Below are positions 24,110 to 49,807 of a DNA stretch of 64,000 nucleotides, one piece after another. The DNA is from Haematococcus lacustris (taxonomy: Eukaryota; Chlorophyta; Chlorophyceae; Chlamydomonadales; Haematococcaceae). The number at the start of each line of letters is the position of its first letter. Within the stretch, counting starts at the first letter, position 1. The stretch is taken from contig JASKMD010000026.1 of assembly GCA_030144725.1 (NCBI GenBank), forward strand, positions 11,906,547-11,970,546, in the 5' to 3' direction. Under the pieces are notes generated by a model, which was not told where the DNA came from, searched no databases, and saw only the letters and a program-made list of their open reading frames with translations. Position numbers and translations under genes: made by a program.

Positions 24110-24475
24110 AGCAGGGGGGCAGCAGCAGCAGCAGCAGCAGCAGTCGGGGGCAGCAGCAGCGGTAGTAGGGGGGCAGCATCAGCAGTAGGGGGCGGGGCAG
24201 CAGCAGCAGGGGCGAAGCAGCAGCAGCAGCAGCAGGGGGGCAGTAGCAGCAGTAGGGGGGCAGCAGCAGCAGCAGTAGGGGGGCAGCAGCAGCAGCAGCA
24301 GGGGCACAGCAGCAGCAGTAGGGGGCGAAGCAGCAGCAGCAGCAGTAGGGGGGCAGTAGCAGCAGTAGGGGGGCAGCAGCAGCAGCAGGTGCGAAGCAGC
24401 AGCAGCAGTAGGGGGGCAGCAGCAGCAGCAGCAGGGGCGCAGCAGCAGCGGCAGCAGTGGCAGCAGCAGCAGATA
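24110..24475. repeat. CAG-rich/GGGGGCAGCAG low-complexity block
   Basis: Irregular CAG runs alternating with TAGGGGGGCAG or GGGGCGAAG. The pattern resembles the Gly-rich CAG blocks in VPS39 introns (8,918-9,007). No gene is inferred. Confidence 0.9.
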
Positions 24476-24479
24476 TAGT

Positions 24480-26520
24480 AGGGGCACTGTAGCACCTACC
24501 TACCTTTTGGCTGCTTGATGACTGCTGCTAGGAAGGGGGGGGAGTGGAAGAGTGAAGGCGGGGAGGGGGGGTAGATGTGGAAGGCGGGAGGTGGGAGGCA
24601 GGGAGGCGGGAGACGGGGAGGCGGGAGGCAGGGAGGCGGGAGGTGGGGAGGCAGGAGGCTCAACCGGGTTGGGCTGGGCGGGGGTGGGGTGGGTTGGGGG
24701 CATGGGTTTGGGTGGGTGGGGGCATGGGTTGGGGGCATGGGTTGGGGTGGGTGGGGGCATGGGTGGGGGTGGGGGCGGGGGAGGGAGCGGGGGCGGGGGC
24801 GGGAGCGGGGGCGGGGGTGGGGGCGGGGGAGGATGAATTGGGAGGGGGTGGTTGTGTAGGGGAAAGGGAAGTGGAAGGGAGGTGCCCACTAGACCTGCAA
24901 CCAAGGGGCGTGCACGTGCGGTAGGGTGACCAGGCTGGGCACTGTGTTAGCTATCACCGTGACCTTACCTTTGTGGTCCTCCTGGCCTCCTACCTGCTCA
25001 CACCAGGCAACATATCCCATGCGCCAGTGGGGTGGGACTGCGGTGGGGAGTGTAGGGTGTAGGGAAGGGAAGGTGGGGTGAGGTGGGGGTTGCGATGCCA
25101 CGTCAATCGAAGGGTGGGAGAGAGGAAGAGGAGGCTTGACAAGTATGGGAGGGGAGAGGGAGGGAGAGGGGGAAGGGAGGGGTGGGAAGAGGGTGGGTGG
25201 GGTGGGCTTTCTCCTGGCTGCTGGGATGTCAGGGGAGAGGTGACGGGGAGGGGGGAAGTGGGGGGTGGGTAGAGGTGGAAGTGGAGGGACGACAAGCTGG
25301 GCGTTGGTGGTGGGCGTGGGAAAGGGGAGGAAAAGGGGATGGGGAAGGGTGTGACGATCAATCCTGCAGCGGGACAAGGGGCATGCTAGCGGTTAAGGTG
25401 GGTACAGGGTGCCACATACCTGCACTCACCTTTTGCTGGGGTGTGGTGTATATGTGTGTGGGAGGAAGGGGAGGAAGGGGAGGAAGGGAAGGGAAGGGAA
25501 GGGGAGGTCCATGGGGAGGGCGAGAGAAGTGGGGAGGGCATTGATAGTCTCAGGTGTAGGCGAACAAGACCTACGGCAACGGTGTGACGATTTGTCAACG
25601 GAAGCAAACATTGGACATGGGTACTGGATGCACTCACCAATAGAGTAGGGAGATGTAGAGCTGGCAGATGGAGGGGCAGGTGTAGCAGCCCTCCATTACA
25701 ACCCACCTTCCTTTGTCCTCACCTCAGTAGGAAGTGCAGGGTGGGAGAGTAGGGCTGGGCTGGGCTGGGCTGGGCTGCAACACAAGGGAGGCAACAGTGG
25801 GAACGTTGTGAGAGGTGATGAAATGGTGGTGGTGGTGGTGGTGGTGGTGGTGGTGGTGGTGGTGGTGGTGGTGAGGGGGATTGGGAGGGGGTGGTAATCA
25901 GAGGGGTACTAGGCGTGATTGTAAGACCTGCAGCAACCAGGTGTGGTAGCGGTTAGGCTGGATACTAAGGGCTATGCTGCGCAATGCTAGCTCCTTCTAA
26001 GCTCTTACCTTGGTCCTAAGCTCTTACCATAGTCAGTCTGGCCTCTTCGCTGCTCACAACACGTTGTACCTGCCTTGCGTTGGTGCATCAATGCTTGCGA
26101 TTCATTGCGGAGAATCGTTGCGAGGAAACTGGCCGCGAGGCTAGCTGCGAGGCTGGCTGCGAGGCTGGCTGCGAGGCTGGCTGCGAAACTGGCTGCGAGG
26201 CTGGCTGCGAGGAAAATGGCTGCGAGGCTGGCTGCGAGGTGAGATCCTCGCACCGAGCTGCCTCACAGGTATGCTTCTGCGCTGCTGGACCAGCTGTGTG
26301 GCCGCGAGGTTGATTGCCGAGTATGTGGCTGCGAGTATGGGCTAGATGTGGCTGCGAGTATGGGTAACCTCGTGCGATGCCATCTGTGGACCAGCTGTGT
26401 GGCCGCGAGGTTGATTGCCGAGTATGTGGCTGCGAGTATGGGCTAGATGCGGCTGCGAGTATGGGTAACCTCGTGCGATGCCATCGCTGCAACACCGGCT
26501 ACACGATGCTGCGACTAAGT
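24480..26520. other. G-rich low-complexity domain with modules shared with the CACTA interior
   Basis: Purine-rich minisatellites, a GGT triplet run (25,826-25,872) and a GAGGCTGGCTGC repeat (26,135-26,240). A module at 25,342-25,433 (core ATCCTGCAGC, GGCATGC, GGTGCCACATAC, CACTCACCTT) recurs at 47,196-47,290, with weaker versions near 25,935 and 46,500. Read on the minus strand these look like AAG-GTGAGT donor and CTGCAG-GATT acceptor pairs around ~66-80-bp introns, so an unrecognised spliced minus-strand gene is possible but not demonstrated. Confidence 0.45.
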
Positions 26521-26572
26521 GTTGGACGGATGCCTTGAATGCAAGTGAGATGTTCAGAATTTTTGTGGATGT

Positions 26573-28211
26573 CTACAGTACTGTAGATGTCTGTTGGGAT
26601 TTTTCTAAGTGCTTAAAGGCTGTACTGTAAGTGGTCTCTCGAGGTACCTCGAGGTACCTCGAGGTACTGTAGATGTCTACAGTACTGTAGATGTCTACAG
26701 TACTGTAAGTGTCTACAGTACTGTAGATGTCTACAGTACTGTAGATGTCTACAGTACTGTAGGTACCCACAGTACTGTAAGTGGTCTCTCGAGGTAAATC
26801 GAGGTACCTCGAGGTACTGTAGATGTCTACAGTACTGTAGGTGTTTACAGTACTGTAGATGTCTACAGTACTGTAGATGTCTACAGTACTGTAGGTACCT
26901 ACAGTACTGTAAATGGTCTCTCGAGGTACCTCGAGGTACCTCGAGGTACTGTAGATGTCTACAGTACTGTAGATGTCTACAGTACTGTAGATGTCTACAG
27001 TACTGTAGATGTCTACAGTACTGTAGATGTCTACAGTACTGTAAATGTGTACAGTACTGTAGGTACCTACAGTACTGTAAGTGGTCTCTCGAGGTACCTC
27101 AAGGTACCTCGAGGTATTGTAGATGTCTACAGTACTGTAGATGTCTACAGTACTGTAGGTGTCTACAGTACTGTAGATGTCTACAGTACTGTAGATGTCT
27201 ACAGTACTGTAGGTACCTACAGTACTGTAAATGGTCTCTCGAGGTACCTCGAGGTACCTCGAGGTACTGTAGATGTCTACAGTACTGTAGATGTCTACAG
27301 TACTGTAGATGTCTACAGTACTGTAGATGTCTACAGTACTGTAAATGTGTACAGTACTGTAGGTACCTACAGTACTGTAAGTGGTCTCTCGAGGTACCTC
27401 AAGGTACCTCGAGGTATTGTAGATGTCTACAGTACTGTAGATGTCTACAGTACTGTAGGTGTCTACAGTACTGTAGAGGTCTACAGTACTGTAGATGTCT
27501 ACAGTACTGTAGGTACCTACAGTACTGTAAATGGTCTCTCGAGGTACCTCGAGGTACCTCGAGGTACTGTAGATGTCTACAGTACTGTAGATGTCTACAG
27601 TACTGTAGATGTCTACAGTACTGTAGATGTCTACAGTACTGTAGATGTCTACAGTACTGTAGGTACCCACAGTACTGTAAGTGGTCTCTCGAGGTACCTC
27701 GAGGTACCTCGAGGTACTGTAGATGTCTAGAGTACTGTAGATGTCTACAGTACTGTAGGTGTTTACAGTACTGTAGATGTCTACAGTACTGTAGATGTCT
27801 ACAGTACTGTAGGTACCTACAGTACTGTAAGTGGTCTCTCGAGGTACCTCGAGGTTCCTCGAGGTACTGTAGATGTCTACAGTACTGTAGATGTCTACAG
27901 TACTGTAGGTGTCTACAGTACTGTAGATGTCTACAGTACTGTAGATGTCTACAGTACTGTAGATATCTACAGTACTGTAAATGGTCTCTCGAGGTACCTC
28001 GAGGTACCTACAGTACTGTAGATGTCTACAGTACTGTAGATGTCTACAGTACTGTAGATGTCTACAGTACTGTAAGTGGTCTCTCGAGGTACCCCGACAG
28101 TACTGTAGACACCTACAGTACTGTAGGCGCCTACAGTACTGTAGGTGTCTACAGTATTGTTCGTGTACTCGCGAGGTACCCCGACAGTACTGTAGACACC
28201 TACAGTACTGT
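26573..28211. repeat. Higher-order palindromic satellite, ~300-bp period
   Basis: Blocks of four to six 18-bp units (TACAGTACTGTAGATGTC) are punctuated by a GGTCTCTCGAGGTACCTCGA segment. The larger period is about 300 bp: 27,061-27,360 and 27,361-27,660 are almost identical. Both components are palindromic (ACAGTACTGT; CGAGGTACCTCG). Copies near 26,580 and 28,080-28,211 are degenerate, as expected at array edges. Confidence 0.95.
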
Positions 28212-29844
28212 AGCATGGCCGTATCTCACCAACCGCGCAAAATCACGAATTTTAGTTTCAACCCCCAATCTTACAATGCCTTCATTTGACTATGTACCAA
28301 GTCCGAGGCTCCGAATCTCAAAAATGCTGTTACTAATTTGCCTGAGTGACACAAGCTCGACACGCAAGCGGAGGGCGGGCGGGAGGGATCGGACCCAACA
28401 TATCGAGCAAGGTAACGTAGCAATGGCCTACACACCTTGAGTGGCCTTACCGAGTGGCCAGGTAGTAGGTACTACTCACGAAGCGGTCAAGCAATGCAGC
28501 AGCGTTGTATACTTCCGAGCATGGGTGGAGGGGCGTCTTACATCGGTTTGGTGTGCCATGTGAATCGTTTTGACTGCGGCGACTGTCCCTGACTGTTTGC
28601 AGAGGCTACTGGGCCACGTCGGTCGCGGCGGTCGGTCGCGGCGAGGCCCGCATGAGCAAGACTGGCATGAATGTGAATGTCAAGATTTGAGCCGCCACAG
28701 CACTCAACACACTGCACAATATTTAATCATTTCCTATCATTTCCTGTCATTTTTTGTTGGTTGGGGTCGCCTTGATTCAACCACTCCTCGTCACAGTGAG
28801 GGGGGCAGTGCATATGCTGGCTCGTCTCCCTCACGACTCATGTCGTTGCTGCATCGCTCCACCAGTACATCAGCCAGTTGGATCAGCAATAGCACCACCA
28901 CTGGTCACCCCCGCCATTGGCTGCACCCCTGATAAACTCCGACCGGTCTTTAAGAGTTTTACAGCGATTTCTGCGCAGGGCGGTGCAGCTCATTGAAGCG
29001 AAGCTAGCGGGCAGCTCGGGCTGATGTGCACCTGTGCCGGGGCGGGCGGGGGTATTGAAGATTCCGGTCGCGTTGTGCCGGGAATGGCCTGCTTAGTGGG
29101 GCTGTGATCAGCGAACAGCTATCGCGCTAAACGGCCCAACTTTTCAACTTTTTGAATCGGGCTAATGTGCACTTTTTGAATCGGGCTGATGTGCACTTTT
29201 CCGGTAGCCGTAACTGTCCAACCAGGACGTCAAATGATGAACTGCCAGTTCTGTGCGGCTCCTTGTGTGGGTTTGTAACGTGTCTATTGAACAGAAACGC
29301 GTTGTCTTGATGTGTGGGCCGTTTCCATGTGGGGGGGTGAACACTCATATCAGCTCAGTTTCTGCATCTTTCTGACTGATTCTAGCTGCATTTGGCTGCG
29401 CAGGAACCACAGGCACTAATGTATTGAACACCTTGAAGTTGCTGTCACATGTGGGATGAACCTGTGTTGAAGAATGCGATATTAAGCGCTGTTGCATGCT
29501 GGTTTAAAAAATTAGTTTGGATGCGCCAATCACGCCGCGCTGGGTCCAGGCTGCCTCTAGCGGTCGCTAAGAGCGTCCGCGTGGCGCCAGAACACGTCGC
29601 GTGCTGGGGGCCAGCCACCCGGCAAAACGCTGGGGCTGGCCGCACTCTAGTCAGGCCATTAGCAGCTCATCGCGCCGATCGGCGGCCTCATCCGTGCAAA
29701 AATGAGTTAGATGTTATCTCTTGAGCCATGGGGTGCAGCCAATGGCGGGGGTGACCCACTGGCACCAGCAGTGCACCACCAAAGCAGCAACAACAGCCAC
29801 CACAAACTCTATGTCTCCCTAGATTCACGTCACCGAGCGCATGA

Positions 29845-30126
29845 GGTGGCTGCAGCCGTCATGAGGTGGCTTCAGCCGTAGCCAGGGCACCAGCCACAGC
29901 CGCACGCAAAGCCACAGCAGCTGCTTGCACTGTCGGGGTGGTTGTCGTGAATGTGGGGGACCATGCAAGCCAGCAGCGGGTGGCAGCAGCAGCAACAGCA
30001 GCAGGGTGCAACAGAGTTGTGTCAGCTGGTGTGCCCCCCCCACAGCCACCCCCGCAGCAGCAGCAGGGCCGGAGCTCGTTGGGCAAAGAGCCGCCTGCAT
30101 CACCTGATTTCGGCCACATGTATTAG
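29845..30126 (+). pseudogene. Coiled-coil ORF family, copy C (fragment)
   Basis: A short plus-strand frame reads VGVVVVNVGDHASQQRV, matching VGQVVVDVGDHEGQHRL of copy B and VGRVVINVGDH of copy A. It is followed by a Gln/Pro-rich stretch as in copy B. The upstream coiled coil is missing, so this is a truncated relic. Confidence 0.5.
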
Positions 30127-30481
30127 TTGGCGCTAGCTGCAATCGCCACCGAGGGGCAGGCTGCGATGGATCAAGCGCCGGCTCCTGGCTGCACGCTCCG
30201 CAAGCGTACCACACCTGCTGGGTTGAGGCAGCCCCATACAGCTGCCAAGCGCAAGCGGTGACACACGAGACATAACTACACAAAGGTTGTAGTGGCCACC
30301 TCTCCCAACCGCCTCCGTGCCACCTGCCAACTGCCTCCGTGCCACATTCGCGCAATCGTTTTCATATCCGACTGCTGCTGCCGACGCGCATACTCATGTA
30401 GAGCTGCTTAAGCGACGCGGGCGGTCGAAGCGATGATTGCATGCTCCTCAACGGCTCAAATTTGCATCACTCACTTTGACG

Positions 30482-30552
30482 CTTTGCTGTGCTTTGCTGT
30501 GCTTTGCTGTGCTTTGCTGTGCTTTGCTGTGCTTTGCTGTGCTTTGCTGTGC
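30482..30552. repeat. Tandem repeat of GCTTTGCTGT, about seven units
   Basis: Seven near-perfect copies of a 10-bp unit with no flanking gene signal. Confidence 0.9.
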
Positions 30553-31280
30553 ACGGCCTACCCAGTGTATAATTATTCTGGATGGGGAAAAGGTAGCTGG
30601 CCGGGTTGCCTACATTGTGAACCATCTATAGGGCGCGACCGATCATATGACTTGCTGAGGAATTGGTCATATGACTGAATATGATGGCTTAAAGATGTGA
30701 TATGACCGGGTCTGTAGTCAAGAGGATAATGTGGCAGGTCGCCACCCCACCCCACCTGGGAACCCCAAGTGTACAGAGGATTTGACGTCCTCCAAACCAG
30801 TATCATTCTCAGTTGCAGTAAATAACACTCTCCTACTCTCCGTCAAATTAGATCACGGTTAAGACCGTGGTTGAAACCAGGTTGAGACCACGGCAATGAG
30901 ATTACGGGGTTTTGCGAGTTTTGGCCTATTTATATTTCATCATATTCCATCATGCTTGATCATATGGGGTCATATCTCAAAGCAGCAACAACAGCGACCA
31001 CCAACTCTATGTCTCACGGAATTTCACGTCACCAATCGCAGCTGTGTTTCATTGGGATTTTGTTAGCCATCCAATTAGCTTCAGTGACAACTTTTGCACT
31101 CGCGGGCATGCAAGTTCAAAAGTACTCCGACGCCCTTGCATGTTTAACACGCCCTTCCGGCCGAATTGCAGTGCGACTGCGTCGGCGTACGTGTTCAAAC
31201 TTCACTGAGATTTTGGCAGCAGGATTCATATTTGACGCAGCATACATCATTTTCCGATAGCAGATCCAGCTTGCGAAAGG

Positions 31281-44728
<13,448 letters not shown>

Positions 44729-45361
44729 TGGCGCCATGGGCAAGCAAGCAAACCCATGCACAGCTCGCAGTGTATCAACCGTAGTGAAATCAACGGTTAC
44801 CGTTTATTTAACGATCTGCGGGCTGCGACGGCATGTGCCTCGCGGACCTCAGCCTCCGCGGCCGCGAGCAGCGCCCCTCGTTGCGCCACAGCCGGTCCTC
44901 CAGCCCCCGCACCGTGGACTGCAGCTCGGCCTGCACAGCAAAGCCAGTCCGCCAGCCCCACAAGCAGCAGCCCCCTTCAGGCAACCCCGCCCTCCTGGCT
45001 CAAACAGCGCTGTGGCTGCACCACACATACAAAATGCATCAGGTTATGGCACAGTCGAAGAGGACATGCCAGGTCAGGGTGCACCAGAGCTGGCATAGAG
45101 TCACTGGGTGCGAAGCAGCTGAGCAGCTTCAAGCAATCACAACTCCTTCGCCTCCCTTACCCACTCGAAGCTGATGTTCTCAAAGGCTTTCAGAGTAGTT
45201 TATTATGGTAACGAAGTGGTTGCATGTAATCATGCATGTGCTTGTGGGTGTGTGGGTACAGGCCAGCATGGATGGTGCCGGCAGGGAAGGAGGGCGTGCA
45301 TCACGGTTGGAAGGGAGGCGGGTGGTCAGCCACATTGTGTCAGCATGCAGTAACAGGACAT
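44729..45361. other. KCBP 3' region up to the CACTA element
   Basis: No further coding frame is recognised. This should contain the KCBP 3' untranslated region; a TGTAA motif is present at 45,225-45,229. Confidence 0.5.
45225..45229 (+). terminator. Candidate TGTAA poly(A) signal for KCBP
   Basis: TGTAA is the usual polyadenylation signal in chlorophycean algae. It lies about 500 bases after the KCBP stop codon and before the transposon begins. No transcript evidence is available here. Confidence 0.35.
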
Positions 45362-45511
45362 CACTCGCGCCGATTAAGGCCGGAAGTCACCAGGACCATT
45401 TCTCCCGGGAGGCATACCGCAGATAGCCCCAGGAAAGGCCGACTCAACGCCGTTGTTGTCATTGAAAAACTCAAAGTTCGTGCGATGTTATAACCATTTG
45501 AAATCCGAAAA
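45362..45511 (+). repeat. Left terminal inverted repeat of the CACTA element
   Basis: Includes CACTCGCGCC, AAGGCCGGAAGTC, CCCGGGAGGCATACCGCAG, AAAGGCCGACTCA and GATGTTATAACCATTTGAAA in this order. The same blocks occur inverted at 58,750-58,897 and in direct orientation at 63,391-63,540. Confidence 0.9.
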
Positions 45512-45526
45512 AAACCTGCGCAGGGT

Positions 45527-45790
45527 CCTGGTGACCCTGTGCAGGGTTCTGATGGCAGTTTTTACAGGGTCCTGGTGACCCTGCGCAGGGTCCTGGTGAC
45601 CCGGCGCAGGGTCCTGGTGACCCGGCGCAGGGTCCTGATGGCAGTTTTTACAGGGTCCTGCTGACCATTTGCAGGGTCCTGGTGACCCTGCGCAGGGTCC
45701 TGGTGACCCTGTGCGGGGTTCTGATGGCAGTTTTTACAGGGTCCTGCTGATCATTATACAGGGTCTTGCTGACCAGTCTACAGGGTCTAC
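45527..45790. repeat. Left subterminal array of GCAGGGTCCTGGTGACCCTG units
   Basis: Irregular tandem copies of a unit containing the hyphenated palindrome CAGGGTCCTGGTGACCCTG, interspersed with GATGGCAGTTTTTA spacers. The position just inside the terminal repeat is where CACTA elements carry clustered binding sites for their TNPA-type protein. Confidence 0.85.
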
Positions 45791-46199
45791 AAGGCATGAT
45801 TCTTGTACTTGCTACTACAACATGACCCCTCATGCACTCTCCCTCTTGTTGCTCACGTGCATGTCATCTAAGCCATCATGACATTCACCTTGCACGTGCA
45901 AACCTGCCATGTCATGTCTTATGGTACAACCTTACAACGTATGCAACACCACTACAAACGGCTTGCATTGCTGATGCTGAGCACATGCATTGATGCAAGA
46001 TGGTAACACCACACAACACCACAACACAATACACTGCAACAACAACAACAACAACACAACGACTCATGCCTTACTCACAACCTATGCCATGTGCACAACC
46101 ACAAGGATTGGATGCACTTGCTATGGGCTAACACCTCATCACGGGACTGCTAAGCACTTTGCCTTGCTGCCTATGCCCCATGGCACCAAATCAGGCTGA

Positions 46200-47700
46200 T
46201 CTAGGCTAGGCTGGGCTAGGCTAGGCTAGGCTGGGCTAGGCTTGGCTCCAGGCTGCCCGCTCCAGGCTGCCCGCTCCAGGCTGCCCGCTCTAGGCTGCCC
46301 GCTCCAGGCTGCCCGCTCCAGACTGCCCACTCCATGCTGCTACGCCAAGGGCTGCTGGGTGCCATGGGGTGGGGGAGAGGAGAGGGGAGGGGAGGAGGGG
46401 AGGAGGGGAGGTAGGTGGCAGACTCAAATGTGCTGGTGGTGGGATTGGGCAGGGAAGGGGGAAGGGAGAAGGGGGCAAGGGGCAGCAGTGTGACCATCAG
46501 ACCTGCGGTAGCAAGAGGCATCCTTGCAGTTAGGCTTGGCATTGGTGACAACTCATGTGCAGGGACTGGCCACTTACAGCTATGCTCAATGCCCCCCTCC
46601 ATGTCACACCGCTACCACCTTGCTTGCAATCACCAAGCCTTGCTACACTTGTCATACTCAAGCTGTCAACAACTGCAAGCAAACATAAGCCAGCAAGCAG
46701 ATGAATAAGGACATGCATGACCAGAACTGGGCTGGGTAGGCTGACACCACCAGAGCATGTGCACCCACCGGAAGTCCTGGCTACCGCTCCAAGCTCGTTG
46801 TGTGTTGCGAAGAGGTGTACAAGCGCTCAAACCTTGTCGTATCCTTGCTGGTGGCTTCTCTGATGCAACCCAGCATAGGCTCCCAAATGCAAGGCAATAC
46901 GAACCACAACATGCATGCTTACTCACCTGCCAAGGTAAGGGTGAGGGTGAGGGTGAGGTCAAGGGCGAGTGGGAAGGGAAGGGGAATGGTAGGTCAGGAA
47001 GGTAAGGGGACCTGTAGCCACCTGTAGAGACATGTAGAGGGGGGGAGGGCGTGAGGGAGGGCGTGAGAAAGGGCGTGAGGGAGGGAGGGAAGGAGGGAGG
47101 GAAGGAGGGAGGGAAGGAGGAGGTTGCTCCAGGCTGCAAGGTAGGATAGGGAGTGGGGCAAGGTGCGACGACGGCCTGGGAGGTGGTGGTGGCAAAGGGG
47201 AAGGGTCAAACCATTAATCCTGCAGCAGCACAAAAGGCATGCCAGATGTTAAGCGGTGCCACATACTTGCAGAGGGATAGCCACTCACCTTGACAACTTC
47301 GCATGGATGTTTGCATGGCTGACGGCGAGGCTCGGTCGTTGTGTGTCGATGCGTGGCTAGGCTTGCTACGTTGGCTTTTTGCGTTGCTGCGTGGCTGTAA
47401 CATATCGAGATTGCGAGGTTGTGTGGATGGCTGCGATGCTGGTGAAGTAGCTGGACTGCGTGGCTGAGCTAGCGACGTAAATGGTTGTACGCCTAGCATC
47501 CGGGTTGGCTGCCTCATGGTAGGGGAAGTGGCTGGGGCTGCACTGCTGGATAGGTATTCGGGCTGAGTTGCGTGTCTGAGCTAGCTAGCTAGCTAGGTGC
47601 GATGTGACTGGAAGCGAGCATAGTTTCGGGCCTGGCTGCGAGCTGAGTTACGAGGCTCTGAATGCGTGGAGCTGACTCATTGCAATTGGAAGTCGCTACT
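46200..47700. other. Non-coding or unrecognised interior of the CACTA element
   Basis: GCTAGGCTGG and CCAGGCTGCCCGCT tandem repeats (46,202-46,330), G-rich and GGAGGGA minisatellites (46,360-47,110), and modules shared with 24.5-26.5 kb (core at 47,196-47,290). A spliced minus-strand gene is possible but no protein family is recognised. Confidence 0.45.
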
Positions 47701-47924
47701 AGCTAGAGACGCACCTTAGGCGTTGTTCATCGACTGCGTTGGCAGTACGAGATGTCGCAATGTAGAGCACGTACATCGCGTTTGTGCTAGGCGTGTTGTA
47801 GAGCAGGGACGTTGCAAGTTGGCTGGGTGACAAGAAGGCTGCAAGGTTGCATGCCATGTTGCGAGGATTTTTGAAATTATCATTATGGCTTTCATCCAGA
47901 TGCCACCGACCTCTGCCAGTCAGC

Positions 47925-48870
47925 AGGACCCTGCAGAGGGTCTGTAGGACCCTACAAAGGGTCACTAGGACCCTGCAAAAGGCCTGTGCACCAGGACCCT
48001 GCGCAGGGTCACTAGGACCCTGCACAGGGTCACCAGGACCCTGCAAATGGGCAACAGGACCCTGCAAAAGGCCTGTGCACTAGGACCCTGCGCAGGGTCA
48101 CTAGGACCCTGCGCAGGGTCACTATAACCCTGTGCAGGGTCACTAGGACCCGGCACAGGGTCACCAGGACCCTGCACATGGTCTGAAGCACTTAGTCATG
48201 TTCATCAGCACTAAGAATCCTAAAGAACATGATGACCCAATCCAACAGATACAGGAGGTCCAGCCGACAGACGCTTGGAACTTCCCCATCAACATGCAGG
48301 TACGACAATAATAGGTCCTAGCACACAGGGTGCGTAAGATGCCTCACATGGTCGCCATGGCCCCACACAGGGTCGGTAGGACCCTGCACAGGGTCGGCAG
48401 GACCCTGCGCAGGGTCCTAGCGCCTTTTAAATATTAAATACATGTAATGTTAAAAATAAACTACAAAATAGTTGTTATAATATTTAATTTTAATTCTAAC
48501 CATGGTCGTAGGACCCTGCGCAGGGTCCTGGCACACAGGGTCAGCAGGACCCTGCACAGGGTTTCCAGGACCCTGCGCAGGGTCTGTAGGACCCTGCGCA
48601 GGGTCCTAGCGTCACCATGGTCGTAGGACCCTGCGCAGGGTCCTGGCACACAGAGTCGGGAGGATACCAAACAGAAACGACAGGACCTAGCAAAGGGTCT
48701 GCGGGAAGCCTGACAAGGTCCTGGCACACAGGGTCAGAACAAAACCTGGAAAACTCTTGACTCATAGGGTCAGTAGGACCCTGCGCAGGGTCGCCAGGAC
48801 CCTGCGCAGGGTCCTACGACCATGGTGATGCTAGGACCCTGCGCAGGGTCCTAGGACACGGGCCATAGCT
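47925..48870. repeat. Internal clusters of the AGGACCCTGCGCAGGGTCCT palindrome
   Basis: Many copies, spaced irregularly, at 47,925-48,183 and 48,363-48,870, separated by non-repetitive AT-rich DNA (48,420-48,510). The full 20-bp unit is a perfect palindrome. It shares half-sites with the subterminal arrays at both ends of the element. Confidence 0.9.
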
Positions 48871-49807
48871 CATCACTGGCTTGGACTTTTTGCATGCTAC
48901 CTACTAGGTGGGGCAGCTGTAACCACCCTCTACAACCTCTCATACTCACATTTTATGAAAAGACACTTTGATCACTCGGTGCCAACTCCCTTAGCCAAAA
49001 TCAGGGTCACAGTCCCACACCTGGTCCAACAACTCGACACCGAGTGAGATTTACACTTTGGCCCAAGACGTGTACGTGTCCCACTTGAGGCGCCTTGTGG
49101 AAGAGGGTTGGGGGTAATTCTCTGCAACGTATTTCCAGGACCTGTATTGCAAACAAGTCACACACTTGGGCACGTCCTCATGAGCATTGGGGTGCATGGG
49201 CTCTCACCTGTCCACAATCGCCTCTGTGTTACTCTGCGTCTCCATATCACAGGGCACAACAGTTTTGGCCACGCAGAAACCACAGCACACATCACGCCAG
49301 GGGTCATTCATGCTGGCCAGCCCGGTCGCAGCCTACATGCAAGTAGCCACCGTGGATGAGTGCAGTGCTACCGATGGACAGTGTTAGGCTTAATTATGCG
49401 TCTACCTGAGTGCGGGGGCCGCATCGCGCCAGAAAGGTCATCATGTCAACGGCGACTCCTTCCAGTGCATTATTGCCTGCTGCTGCTGCTGCCATTGTGC
49501 GTAGCCTTGATAGTGTGCGCGTGGCCGCAATGGACTTTCGAATGTCTAGTCAAATGGCATGGGATCAACAATACTGCAAACCACGGGCATGGTGATATGC
49601 ACTGCTTGCCTTATCCCAGTGTTCAGTATTGTCGCGTGTTATGCCTCATTCAGGTATTTGTGAACACGTTCTAGTGCAGTTTACACGGGGTCACTGGAAC
49701 CCTGCACACAGTCAGCGAAACGCTGCACTAGGTCCACAAAACACACTGCAAGGTTTGGATCGACTAGTCCATGAACCTGTAGCATGTCATGAACTTCTAG
49801 CATCTCA
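48871..49807. other. CACTA interior between palindrome cluster and accessory gene
   Basis: No credible coding region or repeat array was recognised. It should contain the 3' flank of the minus-strand accessory gene. Confidence 0.5.

Larger units (their letters stand above)
28212..31280. other. Intergenic DNA upstream of KCBP with scattered repeat fragments
   Basis: Holds a 27-bp perfect inverted repeat (28,903-28,929 and 29,730-29,756), a coiled-coil family fragment (29,845-30,126), a 10-bp tandem repeat at 30,482-30,552, and two related direct segments (29,774-29,842 and 30,978-31,044, both with ACTCTATGTCTC and TTCACGTCACC). No intact gene is supported; the last few hundred bases should include the KCBP promoter. 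Confidence 0.5.

Noticed and set aside
23045..24478. Long open frames (Ser-Thr-Val-Asp-Met-Asp repeats and Cys-Leu-Gln-Tyr-Cys repeats) as repeat proteins
   Set aside because: Frames are open on both strands simply because the 18-bp satellite unit is a multiple of three; no start context or unique sequence supports translation.
23120..28211. CRISPR array (regular palindromic repeats)
   Set aside because: Spacers are 4-8 bp and themselves repeated, there are no cas genes and the context is eukaryotic.
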